64,000 nucleotides of DNA from Agapetus fuscipes (GCA_951799405.1 OX637343.1:15726524-15790523), one strand, 5' to 3'. Numbered from the stretch's first letter, positions 1-9,895 are shown. The notes: generated by a model from the letters alone, not told the origin. Program-made: numbers and translations.

Positions 1-60
1 AAATATAATGTGCGGTGAAGAAGTGACTGGAACAACCTTTATATGTGATTTGGCGCATAG

Positions 61-366
61 GGTAAACAAGAACTAAAAGATTGTTACGAGCGTCCGGTCA
101 AGCTCAAGATCGTTTTACTGTATATCCACTTTACGATATTTCCGTTGCGCATCTTTGACGTATATCCATTTTAAAACGCCTTTTTTTAGTATTAAACGTA
201 AAATTATTATGATTTTTATCGATTATTATAATGCCAAACCTGCAGTACTTTCGGTAAAATAGGTAATTGAATTACGATTTTGTCAATTACAATAAATAAA
301 CACAAAAACATTGCTCCTGTAAAATTAGCTCAATGGCGTTTACAGTAAACAAGAACTAAGGCAGCG
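61..366 (-). mobile_element. M1 MITE, long-form copy (partial)
   Basis: Read on the minus strand it begins with GCTGCCTTAGTTCTTGTTT, the M1 terminus, and then follows the interior of the long M1 copies at 25495 and 46165. Shared stretches include the CAATTACCTATTTTACCG block and the GACCGGACGCTCG block. It stops after the latter, next to a second TTCTTGTTTACC motif, so the second half of the long form is absent. No coding capacity is visible. Confidence 0.7.
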
Positions 367-555
367 AGTTGTCTTTAAAATATTTTTTTGTACAATTACT
401 CACACTGTACAGTTGGCTTATTTCACCAATGTCACTCTTTTTTTAAGGGAAATTCAACATATTAAGTTGCAGTTTGTTTTATTTTGACAAAAGTGTTGAA
501 AAGGCAGCTTATGGAGCAATTATTATCAAAGAGGCCCAGACATTTTCTGGCTTTT

Positions 556-842
556 TGAGTCTGGCAGGTAATCGCTTCGAACTCGTATATGAAAGGTTGT
601 GGGTTCGAATCCCGGCGGAGCGCAAAAAAAATACCATTTATATTTTCAAACATGCTCTTCGTTGGGTAACAAAAAAATCATAAACCGTTACCAAAGGCCA
701 GTCATTTAAGGTCCATACAGCCTAACAGCAACTGGGTCTTGCTTGAGAATTGGCGCTTTCAATAGCGACGTCCAAGCTGGAAGAGGGCTCTTGAGGTGTG
801 ATTCACACAAAAATAATTCTAATTTTATTACTATTATTATTC
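556..842 (+). mobile_element. S1a SINE (tRNA head plus LINE-A-type tail)
   Basis: The tRNA-like head has a good B box (GGTTCGAATCC at 602-612) followed by CCCGGCGGAGC. The S1 body follows (ACTGGGTCTTGCTTGAGAAT), then the LINE-A-type tail AGAGGGCTCTTGAGGTGTGA and an ATT-rich run. The 5S head found in some copies is missing and the A box is mutated, so this is an old, 5'-shortened copy. Confidence 0.8.
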
Positions 843-849
843 CTTGCCT

Positions 850-1095
850 TAAAGGTTGCTTTAAGGCTGACCACCCATAGGTACTGTAAAAAATGAGTCA
901 CTTTGCCAATGTCACCCCTGTTTCAGGGAAGATCAGCAAAAGTTACAGGGTGTATGATCATTTGAGGTTTGGTTTTAATTTGTAAGTTCACATTCAGCAT
1001 TTGTAAGTGCAAACTTACACGTGTCTGTTTGTGGGCATGCATTTGATATGAACTTTAAATGTTAATATATCCTTGCAACGTAGATTACAGATTAC
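850..1095 (+). repeat. R1 dispersed repeat, nearly full length
   Basis: R1 is the commonest repeat in the window, with about 26 copies on both strands. Its consensus is about 250 bp. It starts near TTCCTTGACTTATAGGTTGG, contains GGCTGACCACCCATACTGTA, GTTCACTTTGCCAATGTCAC and CAGGGAAGGTCGGCAAGAG, and ends CTTAGATTATAGATTATAGAT. The discrete start and the short-unit 3' repeat tail suggest a retroposed SINE-like element. I see no convincing A/B box, no ORF and no terminal inverted repeats. This copy keeps most of the body and the terminal AGATTACAGATTACAG. Confidence 0.75.
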
Positions 1096-1117
1096 AGCTT
1101 GCCTGTTATGTATGTTA

Positions 1118-1203
1118 TGTACTAGGGCTCCATCCCCACGAAGGTTGTCTGAAATTATTTCTTGTGTCGGTGTTAATTTCAAACCAAATATAAAATACCG
1201 GAA
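1118..1203 (+). mobile_element. S2 SINE fragment
   Basis: It matches the central part of S2: CGAAGGTTGTCTGAAATTAT, then GTGTCGGTGTTAATTTCAAA and AAAATACCGG. The tRNA head and the 3' half are missing. Confidence 0.55.
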
Positions 1204-1750
1204 AAAAACAAACTTATATTATAGATGATAAAAGTATTACCGAACAATAATTGCCTACAATTTTCATCATAATTTTTATGAAAACATGATCAAATTACTT
1301 TCATTTTTCCTTCATCAAAGTACATAGCTATTTTCACTTTGAAAGCGAATAAATCGGGCTAATATCACACGGTGGAGCAAGCAAAACCCAGGCCATATTT
1401 TCAGCACAAAAGTTGTCCGCTGGAAAATAACAGAAGGTATTTCCGGTCGGTTATTTTTCAGGGAAATCCAGCGTTTTCTTGCCGGCGCTGAGTGAGCTGG
1501 TGAATTATCTCAGGATATTGAATTTTAAATGAATTTTTCAAAAAGGAAATAGGCAGCGCTTGGCGAGGAACGTCTTCAATCGTCCCAGACAAAGCCGGCA
1601 GACTCTGGATGATTTATTGCCAAAGTATTGAATGACCTATTAATGCTAAATGCTGGAATTATATTATCATAAATGCAATTTGAGTGCATTAATTTATTGA
1701 GTCAAAATAAAATATTTAAATGAGAAATACTTTGCGAGATGACCACTTTA
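1204..1750. other. Unassigned AT-rich intergenic DNA
   Basis: No ORF or repeat family could be assigned. A moderately GC-rich patch at about 1370-1510 contains a weak internal inverted match (CTGGAAAATAAC against GTTATTTTTCAG) that may belong to an unknown element. Confidence 0.3.
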
Positions 1751-1751
1751 C

Positions 1752-1862
1752 TCAAGCAACACCTCTGCGGTACCCTTCCAGGGTGACATACATAGATCCT
1801 CAAGACTTTCAAGAATTGAGAAGCCTCCCGCACAAGATTCCTGAAAAAAAAATTGGAAAATA
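1752..1862 (+). mobile_element. LINE-B 3' end fragment
   Basis: ACACCTCTGCGG, AGGGTGACAT, AAGACTTTCAAGAATTG and a final A-run align with the end of the longer LINE-B piece at 8255-8655. It reads CTCCCGCACAAGATT where that piece has CTCCTGGACAGAATT. This makes it the closer match to the tails of S1b SINEs. Confidence 0.7.
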
Positions 1863-1915
1863 ATCTATAATCTAAGTAATAAAGATATTTTAATATTTTA
1901 TATTCATATTAAATG

Positions 1916-2332
1916 CATGATTTATTTGGGGAGCGCTTTTTTGTGTGTATCACACCTCAAGAGCCCTCTGCGAGCTTGGTCGTCGCTGTAGAAAGCGCCA
2001 ATTCTCAAACAAAACCCAGTTGTTGTAAGGTTGGATGGACCTTTCAGTGAGCTGGTCATTGGTAAAGGTGTATGAATTTTTCAACCCAGCGAAGAGCACA
2101 TTTGGAAATATTATAAAAATTGATTATTTTTGTGCTCCACTGGGATTTGAATCCACAACCTTCCATTTACGAGTGCAAAGTGTTGCCACTGGACTACGGA
2201 CCAGTCCAAGAAATGCCAACAACACGTGGTGTACCTAGCGGTCACCCATCCAAGTAGAATCCGCGCCCAATGTTGCTTAAATTCGGTGATCTGATGATAA
2301 CCGTTGCTTTCAACATGGTAACGTCGATGACT
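1916..2332 (-). mobile_element. S1a SINE, near full length (5S head, tRNA unit, tail A)
   Basis: On the minus strand the order is a 5S rRNA-like head (about 2332-2230, with box C GGATGGGTGACCGC), a tRNA-like unit (about 2210-2110, with A-box TAGTCCAGTGG and B-box GGATTCAAATCCC), the S1 body, and the LINE-A-type tail ending in AAATAAATC. The 5S part has diverged (AACCACGTTG-type changes), so it is not a functional 5S gene. It is one of four copies that keep the 5S head. Confidence 0.85.
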
Positions 2333-2459
2333 TAATATACTTAACATAAAATATCTGAATATTATACTTAACCCTATGCTCGAACTGAAAAATCGAAAAA
2401 TCTCGGTTGGGGTCTGCTCGCGAATAGATTGAACTCTGGCCCAAAACTTTGGTTTCAAT

Positions 2460-2735
2460 TTGTGTCACATCTGACAGACCCCGTCAAAGAAGATCCAGGC
2501 CTGGGTCCCGATAAATTCCAGAACCCACGTCTGCTGTAATTGGTTTTTGACGCCGGCAAGCCATTTTGATTGATGGGGAGCCAAACCGCCAGGATTCCTG
2601 CGTCCGTGGGTGCTACAGGGAAATTCACATTATTAAAAAAGTTACTTTCGACTTATTGCGGCGTGAAAGGGCATCCAAATAGCGCGATTATCGACAGATG
2701 AAATATTGCAGAGTGTTAGTTTATTTTTTAAACCG
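2460..2735. other. Unassigned, moderately GC-rich stretch
   Basis: No ORF and no match to the other families in the window. It has a repeat-like texture (CCAGGCCTGGGTCCCG, then GCCGGCAAGCC) but no visible termini. Confidence 0.25.
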
Positions 2736-2737
2736 TT

Positions 2738-2805
2738 TTTAAAAGAAATCCTGAGCGAGTGGCTCTCTAGATTTCAGAGACTCTGGGGGTGTGTGGCACT
2801 TTTAT
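2738..2805 (-). mobile_element. S1b/LINE-B tail fragment
   Basis: Minus-strand match to tail B: the complement of AAGAAATCCTGAGCGAGTGG followed by TCTAGATTTCAGAGACTCT. No SINE body adjoins it. Confidence 0.5.
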
Positions 2806-2966
2806 TTTTATTTATTTTTATTTTAAACACAGATTTGTAAAGAGGAATGCCGTTTACTAACGTATTCTGCCTGACAAGAAACAGGTATTAATATCAAAAA
2901 TTAATAATTTATTATTGCATAATATATTTTAATGAATTAATAATTAATTTATATATTTATTAATTG

Positions 2967-3225
2967 GTTCCTTGACTTATAGGTTGGTATGCGGCTGACC
3001 ACCCATACTGTAAAAAATGGTTCACTTTGCCAATGTCACCCCTGCTTCAGGGAAGGTCGGCAAGAGTTGCAGGGCTTATGTTCATTTGAGATTGGGTTTT
3101 TTGTATTGTAGGTCCACATGCGGCATGTGTAAGTGCGAAATTATGCATGTCTGCTTGTGGAAATGCATTTAATATGAATCTCAAATGAAACATATCTTTG
3201 CAGCTTAGATTTAGATTTAGATATG
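2967..3225 (+). repeat. R1 dispersed repeat, full length
   Basis: Complete copy from GGTTCCTTGACTTATAGG to CTTAGATTTAGATTTAGAT. It belongs to a subtype with GAGATTGGGTTTTTTG and CCACATGCGGCATGTG in the middle, unlike the TTTGGATTTTATTTG/CATTCAGCATTTG subtype at 3854. Confidence 0.8.
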
Positions 3226-3344
3226 TAAATATATCGTAACAACTTAGATATCTAAATAATTGATATAATAAAAAAATTAACTATGAAATTTTCTATCCCT
3301 AAAGTACCTTGTTATAAACATGTAATGCCTATTTTTGTACCTTC

Positions 3345-3560
3345 TCAGGGTACACAGTCATTCCGCTTATGGGGTGCGTCTCACCGCGTGGGGTGAGAGT
3401 GGAGGTAAAGAAATCACGAGGTAATTTGTAAGTGCTGGGAAGTGAGATATCTCACCTTTTATGTCACGGAGAGTCACGCACGCCGCGGTACTACCTGTGC
3501 GTGACCCAGTGTGTCTGTCTGTGAGGGAGAAGAGCTGTGAAAAAAAAGGCGTAGAAAATA
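3345..3560. other. Unassigned GC-richer stretch
   Basis: It contains CACGCACGCCGCGGTACTAC and several GTGAG motifs. No ORF and no family match within the window. Confidence 0.25.
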
Positions 3561-3711
3561 TAATTATAAAGCTTGATCATAAAATTGTAGTTTTTTGATG
3601 ATGATGATGTTGATTTTTTTGTATATTTGTTTAATGAAAAAAGTCATATAAGGTTAATATTTTTCTTAAGTACCTTCTTGCTGCGTTGTCCAAGAAGGGA
3701 TGGTTTTTGGT

Positions 3712-3853
3712 ATGTGTCAGAGATTCTTAAAAAATGCAGTTTTGGCATGTGGAGATTCTATCCACAAAGGAATAGTTTTGGCATATATGGAGATTCCACA
3801 AAGGGAAACTTTTGGCATGTTAAGATTCCACAAATCGATAATTTTGGCATGTA
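3712..3853. repeat. Minisatellite, left part (about 35-bp unit)
   Basis: Degenerate tandem units of the form TTTTGGCATGTGGAGATTCC-ACAAAG, each about 32-38 bp. The array resumes at 4122 after an R1 insertion. Confidence 0.7.
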
Positions 3854-4121
3854 GTAGTTCCTTGACTTATAGGTTGGTATGAGGCTGACCACCCATACTG
3901 TAAAAAATGGTTCACTTTGCCAATGGCACCCCTGTTTCAGGGAATGTCGGCAAGAGTTGCAGGGCTTATGTTCATTTGAGGTTTGGATTTTATTTGTAAG
4001 TACACAATCAGCATTTGTAAGCGCGAACTACACGTGTTTGTTTGTGGGCATACATCTGATAGCTTTGAATGACTATATCCTTGCAACTTAGATTCTAGAT
4101 AGATTATTATAGATAGAGATT
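3854..4121 (+). repeat. R1 dispersed repeat splitting the minisatellite
   Basis: Full-length R1 of the TTTGGATTTTATTTG subtype. It sits between GGCATGTAG and AGAGATTCC, which would be contiguous in a minisatellite unit, so its insertion boundaries are defined: the start is at or just before TTCCTTGACTT and the end lies in the TAGATAGATTATTATAGA tail. Confidence 0.8.
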
Positions 4122-4240
4122 CCCCAAATGATAATTTTGGCATGTAGAGATTCCACAAAGAGATAGTTTAAGCATGTAGAGATTCCACAAAATAATAGTT
4201 TTGGCAAGCGGAGATTCCACAATGAGGTACTTTTAGCATG
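4122..4240. repeat. Minisatellite, right part
   Basis: Three to four further units of GGCATGTAGAGATTCCACAA, with TTTTAGCATGTGC at the end. Continues the array at 3712-3853. Confidence 0.7.
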
Positions 4241-4319
4241 TGCTTAGCAACCAATAACAAATTATTAGTTTGCTTTTTCGCTAGCAACGCGATCGTGTGA
4301 CATCGCAAATTTGTCAAAG

Positions 4320-4665
4320 CCAATTCATATTTACAGTTATAATAAATACACAGTTAAAAAAAACATCCGGATATAAGACGAACTGTTTTAAGAGAAATAA
4401 CATTATTCTCGATATTTCGCAAGCAACGTAACTAACGTCTGCAGGAGACACCCTCTCTGTTCGACGACTAAGGGGTTCAGTTCATTTTCAGTCAGTGAGG
4501 GTATCTTCTGAAGACGTTAGCTGCATCGATTACGAAATGTCGGCAATAATGTTTGCTCTCTTAAAAAGGTTCGTTTAATATCCGAATATTTTTTGTAAGT
4601 GTGCAGTTATTATAATTGTAGATTTGTCAAACGACCGTAATTCCAACATAAACCTAACAAAGTCA
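4320..4665. mobile_element. Foldback element with ACGTCTGCAG-type arms
   Basis: Imperfect inverted arms at about 4358-4455 and 4497-4600. ACATCCGGATATAAGACGAAC pairs with TTCGTTTAATATCCGAAT, and CAACGTAACTAACGTCT pairs with GACGTTAGCTGCATCG. The outer sequence TCAAACGACCGTAATTCC is shared with the foldback at 21943-22190, so the two belong to one family. Confidence 0.65.
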
Positions 4666-4799
4666 ATTCATGTGGCCTCATTGAGACATTGCTGGTTTTA
4701 CCAATTTCACCTCCATCTTCAAGGGAATTTTCAATACAGCTGAGACTTAAAATTTCCATGTAGAATTAGAATTTACCTGAGGCGCTTCGTTTAAATTTT

Positions 4800-5105
4800 T
4801 TTTTATGTACATTTTTTCGTACTGTCAGGACGCCTCTGCGCTGGTATACAGCGTTTAAAAGATCTTTTCATACAATGAACGCGTGAAAGACCTTTTAGAT
4901 GTGATATAATTTATTTTTTCACTTTATAAGCTCTTCATCTTTCGAAAAAGATTTCATTTTCAAGCTCTCTACAAAGGATACACTTTTTCCGACGCTACTT
5001 CGTGTGACTGAAAATAAAAACGTAAAGTACATTGAAAATATGTAATCGAATACGTGTTTTCTCTGAAATATTTTGTCAAACAAAATTGTGTGATGTGACA
5101 TAATA
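4800..5105. other. Unassigned AT-rich DNA
   Basis: No supported gene or repeat. Confidence 0.3.
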
Positions 5106-5600
5106 ATCTATGTAAGTTTCAAAGGTGTATTGACATTTAAGTCTCATATGAAATGCATGCCCACAAGCAGTCACGTATGAGTACACGCTTACAAATGAGT
5201 CGTATAACTGCAAACGCCGTCATCTCCAAATTTTATGATTTTTGAGATAATTATTGAATTTGATTCTGCGTAGTGTAACAAATCATTTGCTGTGTGCAAT
5301 GTGATGAAAACCTCACTTAATCTTTCGTTATATTAATTGAATAAGTATGATTTCGTGCAAACGCCGTCATCTCCAACTGGGAACCAATTGCGTTTAAAAC
5401 ACAAGTTTATTTTTCTCAAAATCATCGCGTAAGGAGTTGACGGCGTTTGCATTTATACGACTCAAATGGTGGATGTGTACTTGCATACAAATTAATTCCA
5501 AACCTACCTCTAACATAACCTCTGAGCTTTTGTCGATCTTCCCTAAAATAGGGTCGACTTTGGCAAAGTAAACCATTTTTTACAGTATAGGTGGTAAGGT
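5106..5600 (-). repeat. R1 dispersed repeat interrupted by a MITE
   Basis: Minus-strand R1 split in two: 5106-5197 (ATGCATGCCCACAAGCAG) and 5463-5600 (CTTTGGCAAAGTAAACCATT). The interruption is the 265-bp MITE at 5198-5462. Confidence 0.7.
5198..5462. mobile_element. MITE with about 30-bp TIRs inside R1
   Basis: The ends are AGTCGTATAACTGCAAACGC and its inverted counterpart ending GCATTTATACGACT, matching over about 30 bp with two differences. The repeat CAAATG flanks it at 5192-5197 and 5463-5468, a plausible target-site duplication. An internal copy of CAAACGCCGTCATCTCC lies near 5359. No ORF. Confidence 0.75.
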
Positions 5601-5703
5601 TTTTTAAAGAATGTGGTCATTTTTCGTAGTGTCAAAGTAGTCGAAAAATTCTGAATACAAATGGATTGTACAGTGTACACGTATGTATAATAATATATCC
5701 TAA

Positions 5704-6035
5704 GAACCAAGCTGACCCAGTTGCTGTAAGGCTCGATGGTCCTTTAGTGACCGGTCTTTGGTAAAGGCTTTATGATTTTTTACAACCCAGCGAAGAGCAT
5801 ATTTGGAAATATAAATGGTACCTATATTTTTTGTGCTCCGCCGGGATCCGAATCCACAACCTTCCATTTACGAGTCCAAAGTGTTGCCACTGGACTACGG
5901 ACCGGTCCAAGATGCCAACGACACGCGGTGTACCTGAGCGGTCACCCATCCAAGAAGCATCCGCGCCCAATGTTGCTTAACTTCGGTGATCTGATGAGAA
6001 CCGGTGCTTTCAGCATGGTACCGTTGTTGACAATA
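5704..6035 (-). mobile_element. S1 SINE with 5S head, 3'-truncated
   Basis: On the minus strand: 5S-like head (about 6032-5915, box C GGATGGGTGACCGC intact), tRNA-like unit (A-box TAGTCCAGTGG, B-box GGATTCGGATCCC) and body as far as CAGCTTGGTT. The LINE-derived tail is missing. Confidence 0.85.
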
Positions 6036-6329
6036 CAATTCCAAATTCAACTTTTGTTTCTCAGTGACGTCATTTGTCTCTGAATCAATCATTATTTTTA
6101 TGACAGGTTTTATGAGATATGCGCATTGATCAATTTTATTTGTGCATTCAAACCACGCGCAGCATTTCCAAATATGAACGTGACTTGTTTGTCTGATTGG
6201 TAGCTGGAATCAATTGTTTGATAGTTGCAAATCAATTATTCGGTTCTGCAGTAATTAATTGATGTCTTGTCATCTACATTCGATAATTATGTTGCGTAAA
6301 TTTACAATAGGTAAGTTTTACTATTACAT

Positions 6330-6572
6330 AGCTAAGTCGCAAATATATATAACATTTAATTTTCATATAACATGCATTCCTACACGCAGACACGTATAAG
6401 CTCGCGCTTACATATTATGTGGACTTACAACTTAAAAACCCAGTCTCACATAAACAAAGTCCTGTAACTCTTGCTGACCTTCCCTGAAACATGGGTGCCA
6501 TCGGCAAAGTGAGCCATTTTTTACAGTTTGGGGCGTCAGTCGCATATCAACTCATAAGTCAACACATAAAAT
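6330..6572 (-). repeat. R1 dispersed repeat
   Basis: Minus-strand, nearly full-length copy containing GACCTTCCCTGAAAC, GCAAAGTGAGCCATTTT and the inverted start CAACTCATAAGTCAA. Confidence 0.75.
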
Positions 6573-6845
6573 ATAATCTTGCAAATATGATTTTTAAGAG
6601 CTTGTTTTTTACGATAGGACCCCAAGTACTACACTTACAGAAACTCCCCTCAATCACGGAAACAGAACAATGCTTGGCAACTAAATCACTCAATAGGGGT
6701 GCTTTTGTATAGTATGTATAGGTTTTTTTATAAACGCGATCAAAGGGAGTGTATTTAAATGTTTTAAACTCTGAGAAAGGTACAGGAATACAAACAAAAA
6801 TGATTTTCTTACGTTGTTTATTTGTTATATTACTTTATGTATTAT

Positions 6846-7525
6846 GTTAATAATGTCACCCCTGCTTCAGGGAAGTTCTGCAAGAGTTCCAGGGCTTATG
6901 TTCATTTGAGATTGGATTTTTTATATTGTAGATCCACATGCGGCATGTGTAAGCGCGAAATTATGCGTGTCTGCTTGTGGGAACGCATTTAATACTTTAC
7001 TTTACTTTTACTTTCTTCGGCTCATAAGCCTTAAAGGCTCAGGGCCTCCCGCACCACAACCCTCCAGGACTCTCTGTCTTGTGCTGCTTCCCTCCATGGT
7101 CCCCTCACTCCCAGAACTTCGGCGTCGGCTTCAACGTTGTCTGCCCACCGCATCCTGGGACGACCGAGTGGTCTAACACCTGAGGGGGCACCATCCAAGA
7201 CTGTTCTGATGATCCTGGAGTCCTCTGCACGTGCCACATGTCCGGCCCACTGGAGTCTTCTTGATTTCATTACCGACACTATGTTTGGATCTTGAAACAC
7301 GGACATCAGCTCCGCGTTGGTCCGGATACGCCACCTGTCATCTTCAAATACAGGTCCGAGAATGCGACGAAGTATTTTGTTCTCAAAGACCTAGAGAGAT
7401 TTTTCTTGTTTTTGAGTCAGACTCCAGGCTTCGCATCCGTACGACACAACTGGCCGAACAATGGAAGTGAATGCATTTAATATGAATCTCAAATGATACA
7501 TATCTTTGCAGCGTATATTTAGATG
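6846..7525 (+). repeat. R1 dispersed repeat split by LINE-C
   Basis: R1 segments 6846-6994 and 7469-7525 flank a LINE-C insertion. The R1 sequence reads continuously across the insertion once one copy of the duplicated GAAYGCATTTAATA is removed. The first 50 or so bases of R1 are missing. Confidence 0.8.
6995..7468 (-). mobile_element. LINE-C, 5'-truncated 3' end of a non-LTR retrotransposon
   Basis: The minus strand encodes the C-terminal region of a LINE reverse transcriptase, 7306-7031. It has SRRLQWAGHVARAEDSRI and GRPRMRWADNVEADAEV, then WREAAQDRESWR, a terminal block typical of insect LINE ORF2 proteins. The 3' end is an AAAGTAAAGTAA-type tail (lower coordinates). A 14-bp target-site duplication, GAAYGCATTTAATA with one mismatch, lies at 6981-6994 and 7469-7482. 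Only about 470 bp of the element was inserted. Confidence 0.85.
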
Positions 7526-8250
7526 AATTTTAGCTTCTAAGGATGTTTTCATGGCAAAAACATTTAAGTTTATTAAGGAATAAATAAAATGGAATAAAAA
7601 CTGGGTTTGTTAAATATATAATACTATGATTTTTTTAATTATTATTTTATTTGAGATGTACCTACAATGGGCATTGTGAACCAACGTACCCTACAAAATA
7701 TAATAATTGAATTATTATCTGATACTTACGGAACTAAATAATATATTTATAATTTCCTGACCATGCTCGAAATGTTGTGTATGTCCCTGATACATGGGAA
7801 TACATAGTAAATTTTACCTGCATTGAAAAACAGCACATTTTCCTCTTCATACTTTAGTATCGTTATCGTCCATTTTACAACGCGAAGCTTCAACGCCCTG
7901 TGAAACGATAGCGAATGGCCTTTTCGAGTGTGAAATTTATTTGGAACACTTCATTGTTCACACTATTTTGATCTCACCTTTGATCCCGTGTGGGGAATCG
8001 AATTCATGTACTTTATAGAGAGTATACGCTGTATGTAAAGTCGACGAACACAAAAGTATAGCACATCGAATATGAAACGGAAATTTTGCACAAAGAAAAT
8101 CATACCTTGAAAGATGTATTATATGATATCGATACATTGAATCGATACCTTAAAAGTATAACTGAAAAGTTGACACATTAAATTGACAAGGGTTACTTAA
8201 ATAACGCACTTTTTTCCTGTTTTCTACGAGAGAAAACACTATAATTGTGT
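7526..8250. other. Unassigned intergenic DNA
   Basis: AT-rich with no supported feature. Confidence 0.3.
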
Positions 8251-8254
8251 AAAA

Positions 8255-8655
8255 ATCCTGTAGTTTTGAGTTTTTTGACCTACATAAAAGGTTTTGTTTC
8301 ATCTTGCCGTTATTTTAAGGCCTTCCACCACTTGAGAAAATATAAAGCTTCGCATGTGCGTCAATGTGCTGTGGGTCCTTCTGACACATGCATACATGAT
8401 GGGCAAAAGGATTATAATTTACAAAACCATAATGCTTCTTCCATTTTCCATTTTCTACCAGTATCTGTGTTTCCCTTCCCAATTGAATCCGGTTTTATTC
8501 AAAACCAACATCAATCGCCACTTCCTTGCAGCGCCTCACGACAGAAACAACAACTCAAGCAACACCTCTGCGGCACCCTTCCAGGGTGACATAGACCCCC
8601 AAGACTTTCAAGAATTGGGGAGCCTCCTGGACAGAATTCTTAAAAAAAAACCCCT
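8255..8655 (+). mobile_element. LINE-B, 3' end (RT C-terminus plus 3' tail)
   Basis: Disrupted frames encode the C-terminal end of a LINE protein, including LFKTNINRHFLA near 8498-8535. The related copy at 18216-18475 reads ARLWNELPVSVFPS followed by LFKSNINRHFL. The 3' sequence ACACCTCTGCGGCACCC, GGTGACATAGACCCC and GAATTGGGGAGCCTCC ends in AATTCTTAAAAAAAAA. This end is the source of the tail on S1b SINEs. The fragment contains several frameshifts and is inactive. Confidence 0.75.
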
Positions 8656-8659
8656 TTTT

Positions 8660-9220
8660 GAAAACCGCCCTCATTTGAATTGTATGTAAAATGAATCATT
8701 TGTGTGTGGATTTTTTTTACCACGAACAAAAGTATTCAAAATTTTCAATGAAATTCATCTTTTGTATTATAAATTAAACAGTACAATATACTTGAATGGA
8801 TTCACAAGTCAACTGTTGATTTCTATGTTTTCTGCAGTACCCACACTCTCCCATATTAATTATTGTTTTCCATTTCCACAAAGGGCTATCATGCCCCCCA
8901 CAAGTTGCGTACACGGTTCAGATATTAAATTAAACCTACAACTGCATGGTAGTAATATGATTTATTCCAGTGCGCCGCTTTGTTAGCTGCACTTTACAGT
9001 TGCAGTATAAATTACCGAATTGTAAGTATGCATTTACCTTTATTCGAGTGCAAGCGATAAATGCATAGCCTCCTATTGGTAAAAAGCTCTCGAGTGATCT
9101 TTTGCAACAGCGTCAGTAGTCCACTTTCTCATTATTTATTACAAAATCATCTTTATCTTATTTGCATCTAAAAATACTTATTACTTAATAGGAAATAAAT
9201 TTGAATGCTTGATTTTTAGG
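8660..9220. other. Unassigned intergenic DNA
   Basis: No recognised repeat. Open frames here have no family resemblance. Confidence 0.3.
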
Positions 9221-9221
9221 A

Positions 9222-9396
9222 GATTGTGAAAGAGTGGGATTTACTAAGTGAGCGTAAAAAAAGAAAATGCATGAAAAACGTGAAGGATATGAATGAATTG
9301 ATAGAAGTATGTCAGGATAGGAATATATTGGAGGCACTCTGCAGAGGCTCTGGCCACCCCTAGCGGAATGGCGACAGAGTTACAGTTACAGTTACA
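9222..9396 (+). mobile_element. LINE-G 3' end fragment
   Basis: Matches the larger copy in the last neuroligin intron: GAGCGTAAAAAAAGAAAATG, ATGAATGAATTGATAGAAGT and CAGAGGCTCTGGCC. It ends in a GTTACA microsatellite tail (AGTTACAGTTACAGTTACAG). Confidence 0.75.
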
Positions 9397-9590
9397 GAAT
9401 TTGAGTTTAAATGCTTTGACCGTGGTCCATAGTTTTTGCTTCTTTTTCTTTTTCTTCTTCTTGATTCTTCTTGAAGACTTTAGCAGACGTTTCGTCTTCT
9501 TTGGAGCTCTAAGTACTCACTTCTCAAAAACTATGGACCACGGTCAAAGCCCGGAAACTCAAAATCAAGGATCTGAATCCGGCCGTGAAA
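9397..9590. mobile_element. Foldback element with 25-bp perfect arms
   Basis: GCTTTGACCGTGGTCCATAG with TTTTT at about 9413-9437 is exactly inverted at about 9525-9549, with further partial pairing outward (TTTGAGTTT against AAACTCAAA). The loop is pyrimidine-rich and contains GACGTTTCGTC. Confidence 0.75.
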
Positions 9591-9729
9591 GCTTAAAAAT
9601 ATTTTTTAATGTTTGAAACTAAAGCTTTTGAATTTTAATTGTTCATTTTAGTGTTGTTGAAGGTTCTTGTAATTTATTGACACTTTTTTTCAGATAATTA
9701 AGTGAATATTTTAGTTTTGCTCCTAAATC

Positions 9730-9895
9730 TATTGGTTGGTTCAAGGCTGACAAGTTTCTACTTATGTTTATTAAAAAGATCGATTTATATTTGCATGAGC
9801 ATCTCTGTTTCATGGAAATTTTTCATTTTTTGAGGCTTTGATCTAAATTTGTAAGTAGAAAAAACGTAAACTTAAAAGTGTTTGCATGTAGACAA
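9730..9895 (+). repeat. Degenerate R1 repeat
   Basis: Weak collinear resemblance to R1: GGTTCAAGGCTGAC, CTGTTTCATGGAAA, TTTTTGAGGCTTTGATCT and TTTGTAAGTA. It is much more diverged than the other copies. Confidence 0.4.

Noticed and set aside
8702..8986. ORF of 94 residues
   Set aside because: No recognisable features and no coding-like composition.
9368..9616. ORF of 82 residues
   Set aside because: It runs through the LINE-G tail and the foldback arms; a chance frame in repeat DNA.
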